From assembly GCA_023387735.1 (NCBI GenBank), contig JAEWHP010000002.1:186001-250000 (forward strand): DNA of 64,000 nt. Reading direction: 5' to 3'. This document shows positions 55,359 to 63,474 of the stretch, piece by piece. A model generated the notes under the pieces. That model searched no databases. It saw only the letters and a list, made by a program, of their open reading frames with translations, and had not been told where the DNA came from. How positions within the stretch are numbered: the stretch's first letter is position 1; each line of letters opens with the position of its first letter. This DNA comes from Pseudomonadota bacterium (GTDB lineage: Bacteria > Pseudomonadota > Alphaproteobacteria > Rhizobiales > Xanthobacteraceae). The position numbers were made by a program, and so were the translations under genes.

Positions 55359-55628
55359 TTGGACCGGCAGCGTCTCGATAAATTTCTGTGGCATGCGCGG
55401 GTGGTGAAGGCCCGCACCTCCGCTGCCGCGCTGGTCGAAGCCGGTCACGTTCGCATCAACGGCGTGCGAGAAAAAGCGCCGGGACACGCCGTGAAGCCCG
55501 GCGACGTCCTCACCATTGCGCTCGATCGCAACGTGCGCATTCTCAAGGTCATCGGATTTTCCGAGCGGCGCGGCGATGCTGCGGCGGCGCGCGTGCTCTA
55601 CGAAGATTTGCAGAACAGCAAAGCGTGA
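55359..55628 (+). CDS. RNA-binding S4 domain protein (Hsp15-like)
   Basis: The protein has 89 residues from a TTG start with GAGAGAG upstream. The S4 domain is clear: QRLDKFLWHARVVKARTSAA, GHVRINGVREKAPGHAVKPGD. Hsp15 binds 50S subunits carrying stalled nascent chains. It follows the SUV3-like helicase closely on the same strand, so an RNA-related operon is likely. Confidence 0.9.
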   Translation: MDRQRLDKFLWHARVVKARTSAAALVEAGHVRINGVREKAPGHAVKPGDVLTIALDRNVRILKVIGFSERRGDAAAARVLYEDLQNSKA

Positions 55629-55750
55629 CTATTTGCACAGAGCGTCCGGGAACGCCTGAAAACGGCGGCTCGAAGCGCGCTCCTTCCCTTGCGGCAGCGC
55701 ACTGCATGCGCTACGCAAACCCCGGATAATCGTTCGTTTCGGAGTTTTGG

Positions 55751-56089
55751 ATGACTTACGTCGTCACTGAAGCCTGCATCAAATGCAAATATACCGACTG
55801 CGTTGAAGTCTGCCCCGTCGACTGCTTCTACGAGGGCGAGAACATGCTGGTGATCCATCCCGACGAATGCATCGATTGTGGCGTCTGCGAACCCGAATGC
55901 CCCGCTGACGCCATCAAGCCCGATACCGAACCGGGGCTGGAGAAGTGGCTCGAGGTCAACACCGAGTACGCCAAGAGCTGGCCCAACATCACCCAGAAGA
56001 AGGAAGCGCCGACCGACGCGAAAGAATTCGAGGGTGTGGAAGGCAAATTCGAGAAATATTTTTCCAAGGAACCCGGCAGCGGCGACTGA
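55751..56089 (+). CDS. fdxA: 7Fe ferredoxin FdxA
   Basis: This 112-residue electron carrier has a [3Fe-4S] and a [4Fe-4S] cluster. Cys9, Cys17 and Cys50 fit the 3Fe site, and Cys21, Cys40, Cys43 and Cys46 the 4Fe site (ACIKCKYTDCVEVCPVDCF; DECIDCGVCEPECPADAI), matching the Azotobacter ferredoxin I pattern. The C-terminal extension (about 60-112) is usual for FdxA. It is separated from the S4 gene by 122 bases. Confidence 0.96.
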   Translation: MTYVVTEACIKCKYTDCVEVCPVDCFYEGENMLVIHPDECIDCGVCEPECPADAIKPDTEPGLEKWLEVNTEYAKSWPNITQKKEAPTDAKEFEGVEGKFEKYFSKEPGSGD

Positions 56090-56224
56090 TCTGCCGATCC
56101 ATCCTGTGGATTAATTGAGCCCGGTTCGGACCCAATCTGAACCAAAACGGGCCTGCTGATTTACCCTATCGACCGACTTGTGGCCGAAAAGACCCCGTAA
56201 AGGTACGGAACCGGGCGTAAATCA

Positions 56225-56252
56225 TTGATTTTTGCGGAAAATGTGCTATATT
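56225..56252 (+). promoter_or_regulatory. Candidate promoter for carD
   Basis: TTGATT (56225-56230), a 16-base spacer and TATATT (56247-56252) lie in an AT-rich patch 100 bases before the GTG start of carD. The -10 box is followed by GGGCACATAATAAG. Confidence 0.45.
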
Positions 56253-56351
56253 GGGCACATAATAAGCCGATCCTGGCCATTGCGTACCTGTGGCCCCGGT
56301 GGGTTCCCGTAAAACATCGAACAGGGGCGTGGCAGTATCCGCGCGCAGGCT

Positions 56352-57302
56352 GTGTCACAGAAAACGCGTAAAAAGAGTGCTTCCAAGACCACCAAAAAAG
56401 CCGCTTCGGCCAGCCGCAGCGCAACCAAGGGCCGTGCCAAGGCGACCGTGAAGGTTGCCAGGAAGGTTGCGGCCACAAAGTCCTCAAAGAACAAAAGAAG
56501 CGCAATGCCAGAAAAGACTGCCAAAACTGCCGCGAAAGCGACGGGCTCGAAGGCCACTGCTTCGAAGGCCGCCGCCAAGCCTCCTGTGAAGGCCGCTCCG
56601 CCGAAGGTCGCCGCCCCCAAGGCCCCCGTGAAGGCTGCCGTCGCGCCAAAGCCTGCTGCCAAGCCGGTGGCTGCCGCTCCGCGGGTCGAGGAGCCGAAGA
56701 AGGTCGTGACCCAGCGTCAGGGCTTCAAGGCCAATGAATTCGTGGTCTATCCCGCACACGGTGTCGGCCAGATCCTGGCCATCGAGGAGCAGGAGATCGC
56801 GGGCGCCAAGCTCGAGCTGTTCGTGATCAACTTCATGAAGGACAAGATGACGCTCCGCGTGCCGACCGCCAAGGTCGCCAATGTCGGCATGCGCAAGCTG
56901 TCAGAGCCCGCGCTGGTCAAGAAGGCGCTGGAGACCCTGAAGGGCCGCGCGCGCGTGAAGCGGACGATGTGGTCGCGCCGGGCGCAGGAATACGAAGCGA
57001 AGATCAATTCGGGCGACATCGTCGCGATCGCCGAAGTGGTCCGCGATCTCTACCGCTCGGAATCGCAGCCGGAGCAGTCCTACTCGGAACGCCAGCTCTA
57101 TGAAGCGGCGCTCGATCGCCTGTCGCGCGAAATCGCCGTCGTCCAGCATTCGACGGAGACCGAGGCGGTCAAGGAAATCGAGAGCCAGCTCGCCAAGAGC
57201 CCGCGCCGCGGCGCCAAGACGGAAACCGCCGACGCTGAAGCCGACGAGGCCGATGTCGAGGCCGATGGCGATGAATCCACGGTGGCGGACGAAGCCGCCT
57301 GA
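56352..57302 (+). CDS. CarD family transcriptional regulator with histone H1-like N-terminal tail
   Basis: The 316 residues start at a GTG. The C-terminal part (about 120-285) is a CarD/CdnL domain: RQGFKANEFVVYPAHGVGQILAIE, LRVPTAKVANVGMRKLSE and the helical end RDLYRSESQPEQSYSERQLYE. CarD binds RNA polymerase and steadies open promoter complexes. The first 115 residues are Lys/Ala/Ser/Pro-rich with many AAK-type repeats, like histone H1 tails, and should bind DNA non-specifically. An internal ATG (56505) could start a shorter form, but the basic composition already begins upstream. The last 40 residues are acidic. Confidence 0.88.
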   Translation: MSQKTRKKSASKTTKKAASASRSATKGRAKATVKVARKVAATKSSKNKRSAMPEKTAKTAAKATGSKATASKAAAKPPVKAAPPKVAAPKAPVKAAVAPKPAAKPVAAAPRVEEPKKVVTQRQGFKANEFVVYPAHGVGQILAIEEQEIAGAKLELFVINFMKDKMTLRVPTAKVANVGMRKLSEPALVKKALETLKGRARVKRTMWSRRAQEYEAKINSGDIVAIAEVVRDLYRSESQPEQSYSERQLYEAALDRLSREIAVVQHSTETEAVKEIESQLAKSPRRGAKTETADAEADEADVEADGDESTVADEAA

Positions 57303-57328
57303 AAGGGTTCGACGGATTGAAAAACAAG

Positions 57329-57358
57329 AGCCCGGTCGCAAGACCGGGCTTTTTGTTT
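57329..57358 (+). terminator. Rho-independent terminator of carD
   Basis: AGCCCGGTC-GCAA-GACCGGGCT followed by TTTTGTTT, 26 bases after the carD stop. Nine perfect pairs and a GNRA loop make it a strong intrinsic terminator. Confidence 0.92.
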
Positions 57359-57397
57359 GGGTGAAGTTTATTTGGGTGCAATGTTGCGGCGGAATCT

Positions 57398-57592
57398 TCC
57401 TTCTCCCCTTGTGGGAGAAGGTGGCATAGGCCGCCTTGGCGGCCGTCTCTAAGGACGCCGATGCTTCGCATCGGCTACGGCGCCGGATGAGGGGGTCTCT
57501 CCACGCGATGTGACTGCGGAGAGAACCCCTCACCCGTCTCAATCGTGCTTCGCACGATTGATCCACCCTCTCCCACAAGGGGAGAGGGGCAG
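57398..57592. repeat. CTTCTCCCCTTGTGGGAGAAGG-type repeat
   Basis: Left end CCTTCTCCCCTTGTGGGAGA, right end CTCTCCCACAAGGGGAGAGG. Inside are smaller hairpins (GCCGATGCTTCGCATCGGC; CAATCGTGCTTCGCACGATTG) and the GGATGAGGGG/CCCCTCACC blocks. It fills the carD-GFA gap. Confidence 0.85.
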
Positions 57593-57661
57593 GTTCCGTT
57601 TCGGCGTTGACATCGGTAGGACGTGCAGGCGTAGAGGTGACGTGAGGGGGACACAGGCAAC

Positions 57662-58102
57662 ATGGTGGACGACACGAACATTCGAACCGGCCGGTGCCAT
57701 TGCGGCGCGGTGCGTTTCGAGGTGACGCTCAGCGACGGCTTCAATTCGATCCTCCGCTGCACTTGCTCTTTTTGCCGAATGCGAGGCGCCGTCGTTGCCA
57801 TGGCGGAAATGGGTGGGGTCAATATCCTGCAGGGCCAGGATGCGTTGACAAGCTACCGCTTCCACACCGCGGCAGCGCAGCACTTCTTCTGTTCCCGCTG
57901 CGGAATCTACACCCATCACCAAAGGCGATCTGACCAGAATTCATATGCCGTGAACGTGGCGTGCCTCGACGGGGTAAGTCCGTTCGATTTCCCCGAAGTG
58001 CCTGTCACGGATGGCGTCAATCACACGAAAGACACCGGCAAGCCAACGCGCCGGGCGGGCACACTGCGTTTCATCCCGGCTGATGAACGCACCAGCCGAT
58101 AA
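57662..58102 (+). CDS. GFA family protein (glutathione-dependent formaldehyde-activating enzyme-like, CENP-V fold)
   Basis: The 146 residues show the zinc-binding cysteine pattern of the GFA fold: GRCHCGAVRFEV, LRCTCSFCRMRGAV and FFCSRCGIYTHHQ. Members bind zinc and some bind glutathione; most are not true formaldehyde-activating enzymes. The gene is isolated between repeat elements. Confidence 0.9.
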   Translation: MVDDTNIRTGRCHCGAVRFEVTLSDGFNSILRCTCSFCRMRGAVVAMAEMGGVNILQGQDALTSYRFHTAAAQHFFCSRCGIYTHHQRRSDQNSYAVNVACLDGVSPFDFPEVPVTDGVNHTKDTGKPTRRAGTLRFIPADERTSR

Positions 58103-58126
58103 GGCTCCAAGCGCAACTCTCTCCCC

Positions 58127-58248
58127 ACGTCGTCCCCGCGAAGGCGGGGACCCATAACCACAGGAAGGTGTGGTCGAGCCTGATATCTGAACGATTGCCT
58201 TACAATGACCGCCGCGGCGTATGGGTCCCCGCCTTCGCGGGGACGACA
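58127..58248. repeat. GTCGTCCCCGCGAAGGCGGGGA-type inverted repeat, copy 3
   Basis: ACGTCGTCCCCGCGAAGGCG at the left and CGCCTTCGCGGGGACGACA at the right, with GGGACCCATA and TATGGGTCCC inside, as at 26802 and 39571. It lies between the convergent GFA and M48 genes. Confidence 0.9.
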
Positions 58249-58261
58249 AAATGTCTTTCCC

Positions 58262-59758
58262 TCAATCCACCACGATCTTCACGCGATCACGCGGCTTGAC
58301 CTGGGCGTGCTGGTCCAGGCCGTTGAGGATGCGAAAGCGTTCGGCCGGGCGATCGATGCTGGCCATGCGGTGGGAGAGGGATTCCACGGTGTCGCCGGGC
58401 TGCACGGTGATGACCTTGATGCGCAGCGGCCGCGCGGCCTGGATCTCTTCCAGCGTCAGGCGGCGGAACGAGTTCACGGTCTCGCGGGCGTTGCGCTCGC
58501 TTTCGGTGGTGCGCTGCTTGGAAGCGAAGATGAAGCGGTAGACGTCGGTGCCGAAGCGCAGCGCGTAGACCTTGAACTGCCACTGTTCGCCGTTCGCGGA
58601 CGCCGCGGCCACCGGAAAGCCGTTGATGGTGAGGTCTTCGGTCGAGGCCTTGTCGACGCCTTCCATCCAGCCGGAATTGAGATAATCCGAGAGCGACTGT
58701 TCGCCCGGCACGCGCACTACGTCGAAGCGCATCGCCTGGGTGCCGCCCTCGCGCACGCCGATGACGGCCTGTGCAGTGTTGTCGAGCGTAAAGGTTTCGG
58801 GCGCGGCAAAGGTGAAGCCGAGCTTGGGATGCAGGAAACGCCGCCCGCGCACGAAGCCTTCGCTGGGGTCCTCGCCATAGACGATGTTGTCGATGGCGGC
58901 CAGATAGGTTTCGCGGTCGCGCTCGGCAGCTTGCGGGGAAGTGTATCGGCGCGCGCTGGCTTGCGCATTCTGCACCCGCTCGGGTGTCGCCGGGTGCGAG
59001 GACAGGAAGTCCTGCGCCCGCGGGTCGAGCGAGGTCTTGCCGGCCCTCAGCGCCGCGTTGCGCTCCATCGCCGCGAGGAATCGCGCCGCGCCATAGGGAT
59101 CGAAATTGGCGCGCGCCGAAATCCCGACGCCGATCCCGTCGGCCTCGAACTCCTGCGCCCGCGAGAAGTTCGCCATCGTCAGTTTGGTCTTGGCCAGTGC
59201 CAGCGCCGTGAGATCCGGATCGTTGCCCATGTCGGTGACGACTTTCGTCACCACCGCGGCCTGCCGCGCCTGGTCTTCCCGGATCGAGGCGTGCTTGGCC
59301 AGCACATGCGCCATCTCGTGGCTCAGGACGGAGGACAATTCCGAGGTGTCGCTGGCGAGCGCGATCAGGCCGCGTGTCACGTAAAGCTGCCCGGTCGGCA
59401 GCGCGAACGCGTTCACCGCCCCGGAATTGAGGATCGTTACCCGGTAGGCCTGGTCGGGTCGATCGGACGCCGCGACCAGCCGGTCGACCGTCTTGCTGAT
59501 CAGCGCCGCCAGCCTCGGATCGTCATAGGCGCCGCCATAGGAGGAGAGGATGCGCTCATGCTCGCGCTCGCTCGCAGGCGTCTGGACGACCGTGCGATTT
59601 GGCTTGGGCGCGGCCGGGGCGGGCGCCGCAGTCTCCAGCTTTCCCAAATTTCCGCAGGCCGCAAGCGCCAGCCCGGCGCACAGCAGCGCCGGCGCGGCCA
59701 AGAGGCCGCGACCAGTCTTCTTTTGGCGCCCTGTTGCACGATGCGTCAAATCAGCCAC
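58262..59758 (-). CDS. M48 family metalloprotease, lipoprotein (BepA/LoiP-like)
   Basis: This zinc protease is of the envelope quality-control type. HEMAH in LSSVLSHEMAHVLAKHAS is the HExxH motif, and EFEADGIGV supplies the third metal ligand. A lipobox (CAGLALAACG) predicts a membrane-anchored lipoprotein. The C-terminus has a LysM-like segment (VITVQPGDTVESLSHRM, LNGLDQHAQVKPRD). The start is uncertain: GTG at 59758 or 59767 gives a normal signal peptide, while the frame stays open to a GTG at 59854, three bases from the thermonuclease-like gene, through a short inverted repeat. Confidence 0.85.
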   Translation of the reverse strand: MADLTHRATGRQKKTGRGLLAAPALLCAGLALAACGNLGKLETAAPAPAAPKPNRTVVQTPASEREHERILSSYGGAYDDPRLAALISKTVDRLVAASDRPDQAYRVTILNSGAVNAFALPTGQLYVTRGLIALASDTSELSSVLSHEMAHVLAKHASIREDQARQAAVVTKVVTDMGNDPDLTALALAKTKLTMANFSRAQEFEADGIGVGISARANFDPYGAARFLAAMERNAALRAGKTSLDPRAQDFLSSHPATPERVQNAQASARRYTSPQAAERDRETYLAAIDNIVYGEDPSEGFVRGRRFLHPKLGFTFAAPETFTLDNTAQAVIGVREGGTQAMRFDVVRVPGEQSLSDYLNSGWMEGVDKASTEDLTINGFPVAAASANGEQWQFKVYALRFGTDVYRFIFASKQRTTESERNARETVNSFRRLTLEEIQAARPLRIKVITVQPGDTVESLSHRMASIDRPAERFRILNGLDQHAQVKPRDRVKIVVD

Positions 59759-59857
59759 TGGAATCACGATCCGGTCGGTCTCGACCGGATTATGCCCCCA
59801 TCCCTTCGCTTGCGCATGACCGAATCGAAAACCGGTGCCGAGTTTTCGAATCACGCG

Positions 59858-60625
59858 CTATTTCCCGCCCAGCACCTCAATTTGCCCCACCCGGAGCAAA
59901 TCGATTCGTGGTCCTCCCCGCGACCCGACAAAGCCGCGGACACGAATCCGTTGATTTTCGAGTGACTTAGGCGCGAGCCCAGCCGTCTCGAATGCCGGCA
60001 TGATGCGCCCTGAAATAGTCGCAGCAAAGTCCCGTGTCCAGTTACGACCGAAATTCAGGTAGGTCACAGTCCCCGCTTGACGAACGGACAGTACTCTGCC
60101 CTCGACCACCGCAAATTGCCCCATCCCGGCCAGAATATCGCCCGGACTTTCCGCGTTTTTTATGGCGGTGGGGTGAGCCCAGATTCCCAATTTGCTTTGC
60201 CGCGCCACTTTCTCTGCGGCGGCCAGCTCGGCGGCGCAGTCCTTGTCGGTCACGTCGGCGGAAGCCAGCGCCGCGCCGCGACGGAGCATTTCCTCCTGCA
60301 CGGAAGTCTCCGATCCTTCCGCGAAGACGACGGCCGCCTGGCGGCCGTAACGGTCCGGCGTGTCGTTTTCGCCATGCAGCGTCACATGACGTCCAGCAAC
60401 GAGGGCCGCCAGCACGGCCTTGCCCCCGTCGGTTCCGGTGCGTTCGATCCCGGTAAGGCGGACCTCGCGGCCGTCATCGAGGCGAAAGCTGCGCCCGTCG
60501 AGCGCGGCGGCGACCCGGCCTTCGCCCTGCGGCTCGAACATGCAATCGGCGTTCGCACGTCCGGCAGTAGACAGCACGAGAAATGCCGCAACAATGGCCC
60601 GGTGACGCCATGCCGGATCGGTCAT
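59858..60625 (-). CDS. Thermonuclease-like (SNase fold) exported protein
   Basis: This 255-residue protein has a signal peptide (IVAAFLVLSTAGRANA). A staphylococcal-nuclease-type OB fold follows: VAAALDGRSFRLDDGREVRLTGIE, HVTLHGENDTPDRYGRQAAVVF, then EEMLRRGAALASADV. Key Arg positions of SNase are only partly kept (RLTGIER, DRYGRQ), so catalytic activity is uncertain. A second beta-rich segment (about 170-250, FAVVEGRVLSVRQAGTVTYLNFG) follows. It is just upstream of the M48 protease on the same strand, an arrangement that suggests co-transcription. Confidence 0.85.
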   Translation of the reverse strand: MTDPAWRHRAIVAAFLVLSTAGRANADCMFEPQGEGRVAAALDGRSFRLDDGREVRLTGIERTGTDGGKAVLAALVAGRHVTLHGENDTPDRYGRQAAVVFAEGSETSVQEEMLRRGAALASADVTDKDCAAELAAAEKVARQSKLGIWAHPTAIKNAESPGDILAGMGQFAVVEGRVLSVRQAGTVTYLNFGRNWTRDFAATISGRIMPAFETAGLAPKSLENQRIRVRGFVGSRGGPRIDLLRVGQIEVLGGK

Positions 60626-60701
60626 TACGCGGCTTACTCCAAATCCGTTCCCGTATGCTTGACGTCATAATGCTACCAGAGATTGCCACGCAGGGGGAGC
60701 C

Positions 60702-61115
60702 ATGGAGATCAACGGCATCGCACATATTTTCCTCACCGCCTCGAATTTTGCGCGCTCACGCGATTTCTATTCGAGGCTGCTGCCCTTCCTGGGGCTGAAG
60801 CCGGTCATCGATACCGAGACGACGTATTACTGCGTCGGCGGCCGCACCGCCGTCGGCATCAGTGCGCCGTCCGCCGAGCACGAAGGTGCCGCCTTCGAGC
60901 AGAAGCGCGTCGGCCTGCATCACCTCTGCTTCCGCGCACGCGAACGCGCCGACATCGACGAACTGCACGGCTTCCTCCAGACGCTCGGCGCCAACATCAT
61001 TCGTGCACCGCGCGAGGATCAATGGGCGCCGGGATATTATTCGATCCTGTTCGAAGATCCCGACGGCATCCGGCTCGAACTCAATCACGTGCCCGGGAAG
61101 GGACTGCTGGGCTAG
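60702..61115 (+). CDS. VOC family protein (glyoxalase/dioxygenase superfamily)
   Basis: The 137 residues have two beta-alpha-beta-beta-beta modules: INGIAHIFLTASNFARSRDFYSRLLPFLGL and VGLHHLCFRARERADIDELH, ending in FEDPDGIRLELNHVPG. His and Glu positions typical of metal ligands are present at INGIAH, LHHL and RLELN. Substrate unknown. Divergent from the thermonuclease-like gene. Confidence 0.88.
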   Translation: MEINGIAHIFLTASNFARSRDFYSRLLPFLGLKPVIDTETTYYCVGGRTAVGISAPSAEHEGAAFEQKRVGLHHLCFRARERADIDELHGFLQTLGANIIRAPREDQWAPGYYSILFEDPDGIRLELNHVPGKGLLG

Positions 61116-61121
61116 CCTCCA

Positions 61122-61200
61122 GGTGGGTGGAGCGCAGCGAAACCCGTCACGCCGCGCGCGCAATATCGAAGGGTTTCGCTGCGCTCGACCGATCCTACAA
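61122..61200. repeat. GTGGAGCGCAGCGAAACCC-type inverted repeat
   Basis: GGTGGAGCGCAGCGAAACCC and GGGTTTCGCTGCGCTCGACC are near-exact inverted arms about 25 bases apart, just behind the VOC gene. It resembles the 21104-21189 element in its GGAGCG.AGCG core but is a different sequence. Confidence 0.8.
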
Positions 61201-61336
61201 GGATCATTCCGCTTAGCGGAAATCGTTGCGCAAGTCTGCGCACGGCTGCGGCTTGCTGCTGTTGTCCCCATGCGGCATGATCGCGCCGAACATCAAGGCC
61301 GCAACCAATGCGGCAACACTTCCGGGAGGATTATTT

Positions 61337-62545
61337 ATGAAGAAGATTGCGACGGGCATTTTCGCCGCAGCGCTGGCGGTGTCCGCGAGCGCGGCACTGG
61401 GGCAGAGCAAGCCGCCGCTCAAGCTGGGCGGCATTCTCGATATGTCGGGCCTCTACGCCGATATCACCGGAGCCGGGAGCGAGACAGCCGCGAAGATGGC
61501 GGTGGAGGATTTCGGCGGCGAGGTGCTCGGCCGCAAGGTCGAGATCATCGCCGCAGATCATCTCAACAAGGCCGATCTCGCCGCCAGCATCGCGCGCGAC
61601 ATGCTCGACAACCAGGGCGTCGAGATGATCTACGACGTGGCCGCTTCCGCGACCGCGCTGGCCGCCGGCGAGATCGCCAAGGCGCGCAACAAGATCATCA
61701 TGTATAGCGGCCCGGCCTCGATCCGCCTCAGCAACGAGGCGTGTGGTCCCTACACCGTGCATTACTCCTACGATACGTTCGGGCAGGCGAACGTCACCGG
61801 GCTGGCCACCGTCAAGTCCGGCTTCGAGACGTGGTTCTTCCTCACCGCCGACTACGCCTTCGGCCAGGACCTGGAAAAGGACACCACGAACGTGGTGTTG
61901 AAGGCCGGCGGCAAGGTGCTCGGCGGGGTCAAGCATCCGCTCAACACGTCGGACTTCTCCTCGTTCCTGCTGCAGGCGCAGAGTTCGAAGGCCAAGGTGG
62001 TCGGCCTTGCCAATGCCGGCGGCGATACCATCAACGCGATCAAGCAGGCGGCGGAATTCGGGCTGACCAGGAGCGGTGGCCAGAAGCTGTCGCCGCTGCT
62101 CGCCTTCGTGACCGACATCGACAGCGTTGGGCTTGAGACCGCACAGGGCCTGCTGCTGGCGGAAGCCTTCTATTGGGACCTCAACGACGACACGCGCGCG
62201 TTCTCCAAGCGATTCACCGAGCGCGTCAAGCGGCCGCCGACCGCGGCGCAGGCCAGCGTCTACTCGTCGGTCCTGCACTACCTGAAAGCCGTGAAGGCCG
62301 CGAACACCACGGACGCGGCTGCGGTCATGAAGGTGATGAAGGAGACGCCGGTCAACGACATGTTCGCCAAGAACGGCAAGATCCGCGAGGACGGCCGCAT
62401 GGTGCATGACATGTACCTGTTCGAGGTGAAGAAGCCGTCGGAGTCCAAAGCGCGCTGGGACTATTACAAGCTGCTGGCGACGATCCCCGGCAGCGAGGCG
62501 TTCCAGCCGCTGGAAGCCTCGCGCTGTCCGCTGGTGAAGAAATGA
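61337..62545 (+). CDS. ABC transporter substrate-binding protein, branched-chain amino acid (HAAT) type
   Basis: The 402-residue periplasmic protein has a signal peptide (MKKIATGIFAAALAVSASAA, cut near ALG). GGGAGGA lies nine bases before the ATG. The peripla_BP_6 core is recognisable in KLGGILDMSGLYADITGAGS, AADHLNKADLAASIARDML and TWFFLTADYAFGQDLEKDT. No permease or ATPase genes are adjacent in the window. Ligands of such rhizobial orphans range from amino acids to aromatic acids. Confidence 0.92.
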   Translation: MKKIATGIFAAALAVSASAALGQSKPPLKLGGILDMSGLYADITGAGSETAAKMAVEDFGGEVLGRKVEIIAADHLNKADLAASIARDMLDNQGVEMIYDVAASATALAAGEIAKARNKIIMYSGPASIRLSNEACGPYTVHYSYDTFGQANVTGLATVKSGFETWFFLTADYAFGQDLEKDTTNVVLKAGGKVLGGVKHPLNTSDFSSFLLQAQSSKAKVVGLANAGGDTINAIKQAAEFGLTRSGGQKLSPLLAFVTDIDSVGLETAQGLLLAEAFYWDLNDDTRAFSKRFTERVKRPPTAAQASVYSSVLHYLKAVKAANTTDAAAVMKVMKETPVNDMFAKNGKIREDGRMVHDMYLFEVKKPSESKARWDYYKLLATIPGSEAFQPLEASRCPLVKK

Positions 62546-62565
62546 CGAAGTGACGTAGTCACGCA

Positions 62566-62647
62566 GTCATCCCGGGGCGATGCGAAGCATCGAACCCGGG
62601 ATCTCGAGATTCCGGGTTCGATGCTGTCGCATCGCCCCGGAATGACG
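62566..62647. repeat. CATTCCGGGGCGATGCG-type palindromic repeat, copy 7
   Basis: A full copy with two changed bases (GTCATCCCGGGGCG at the left; CCCGGGATCTCGAGATTCCGGG in the centre). It lies between two plus-strand genes. Confidence 0.9.
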
Positions 62648-62678
62648 GAGCAAATCAACAACAACGAAAGCACGACAC

Positions 62679-63473
62679 ATGAGCGCAAACGAAATGGTCC
62701 TCCAGAAGCTCGAGCAGGGCTTGCTCACCATCACCATGAATCGCCCCGACCGGCGCAACGCGCTCAATCCGGACATGACGCGCGGGCTGGTCGAAGCCGC
62801 GCGACGCGCGGCTGAGGATCACGAGGTGCGCGCGGTGCTGATCAAGGGCGCCGGCGGCACGTTCTGCGTCGGCGGCGACGTCAAGTCGATGGCGGAGGGC
62901 AGGGCGCCGCTCGCCTTCGAGGCCAAGATGACCAACCTGCGCCGCGGCATGGAAGTGTCGCGCATCCTGCACCAGACGCCGAAGCCTGTGGTGGCGCAGC
63001 TCGATGGTGCCGCTGCGGGCGCCGGCCTCTCGATTGCGCTGTCCTGCGACCTGCGCGTCGCCAGCGCGTCCTGCAAGATCACGACGGCGTTTGCGAAGGT
63101 GGGACTGTCGGGCGATTACGGCGGCACGTATTTCCTCACCCAGATGCTCGGCAGCGCCAGGGCGCGCGAACTGTATCTGACCTCGCCGGTGCTGAGCGCG
63201 ACGGAGGCCTTCAATCTCGGGATGGTGACAAAGGTGGTACCGGACGCCGACATCGATGCCGAAGCGCATAATCTCGCGATGTCGCTGGCGCAGGGGCCGT
63301 CGGTGACGCTGGGCTACATCAAGCGCAACATCAACAATGCCGAGACGATGTCGCTGGAAGCCTGCTTCGACGCCGAGGCGATCCATCACTCGCGCTCGGG
63401 CGAGACCGCCGATCACAAGGAAGCGGCGAAGGCGTTTGTCGAGAAACGCAAACCCGCATTTCAGGGGCACTGA
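62679..63473 (+). CDS. Enoyl-CoA hydratase/isomerase family protein
   Basis: The 264 residues have the crotonase fold: LLTITMNRPDRRNALNPDM, the oxyanion segment IKGAGGTFCVGGDVKSM and LDGAAAGAGLSIALSCDLRVAS, then KVGLSGDYGGTYFLTQMLG. The two glutamates of classic enoyl-CoA hydratase are absent at their usual positions; an Asp in SGDYGG is kept, as in isomerases of the PaaG type. It should not be called a hydratase without test. The next gene starts one base after its stop. Confidence 0.88.
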   Translation: MSANEMVLQKLEQGLLTITMNRPDRRNALNPDMTRGLVEAARRAAEDHEVRAVLIKGAGGTFCVGGDVKSMAEGRAPLAFEAKMTNLRRGMEVSRILHQTPKPVVAQLDGAAAGAGLSIALSCDLRVASASCKITTAFAKVGLSGDYGGTYFLTQMLGSARARELYLTSPVLSATEAFNLGMVTKVVPDADIDAEAHNLAMSLAQGPSVTLGYIKRNINNAETMSLEACFDAEAIHHSRSGETADHKEAAKAFVEKRKPAFQGH

Positions 63474-63474
63474 G

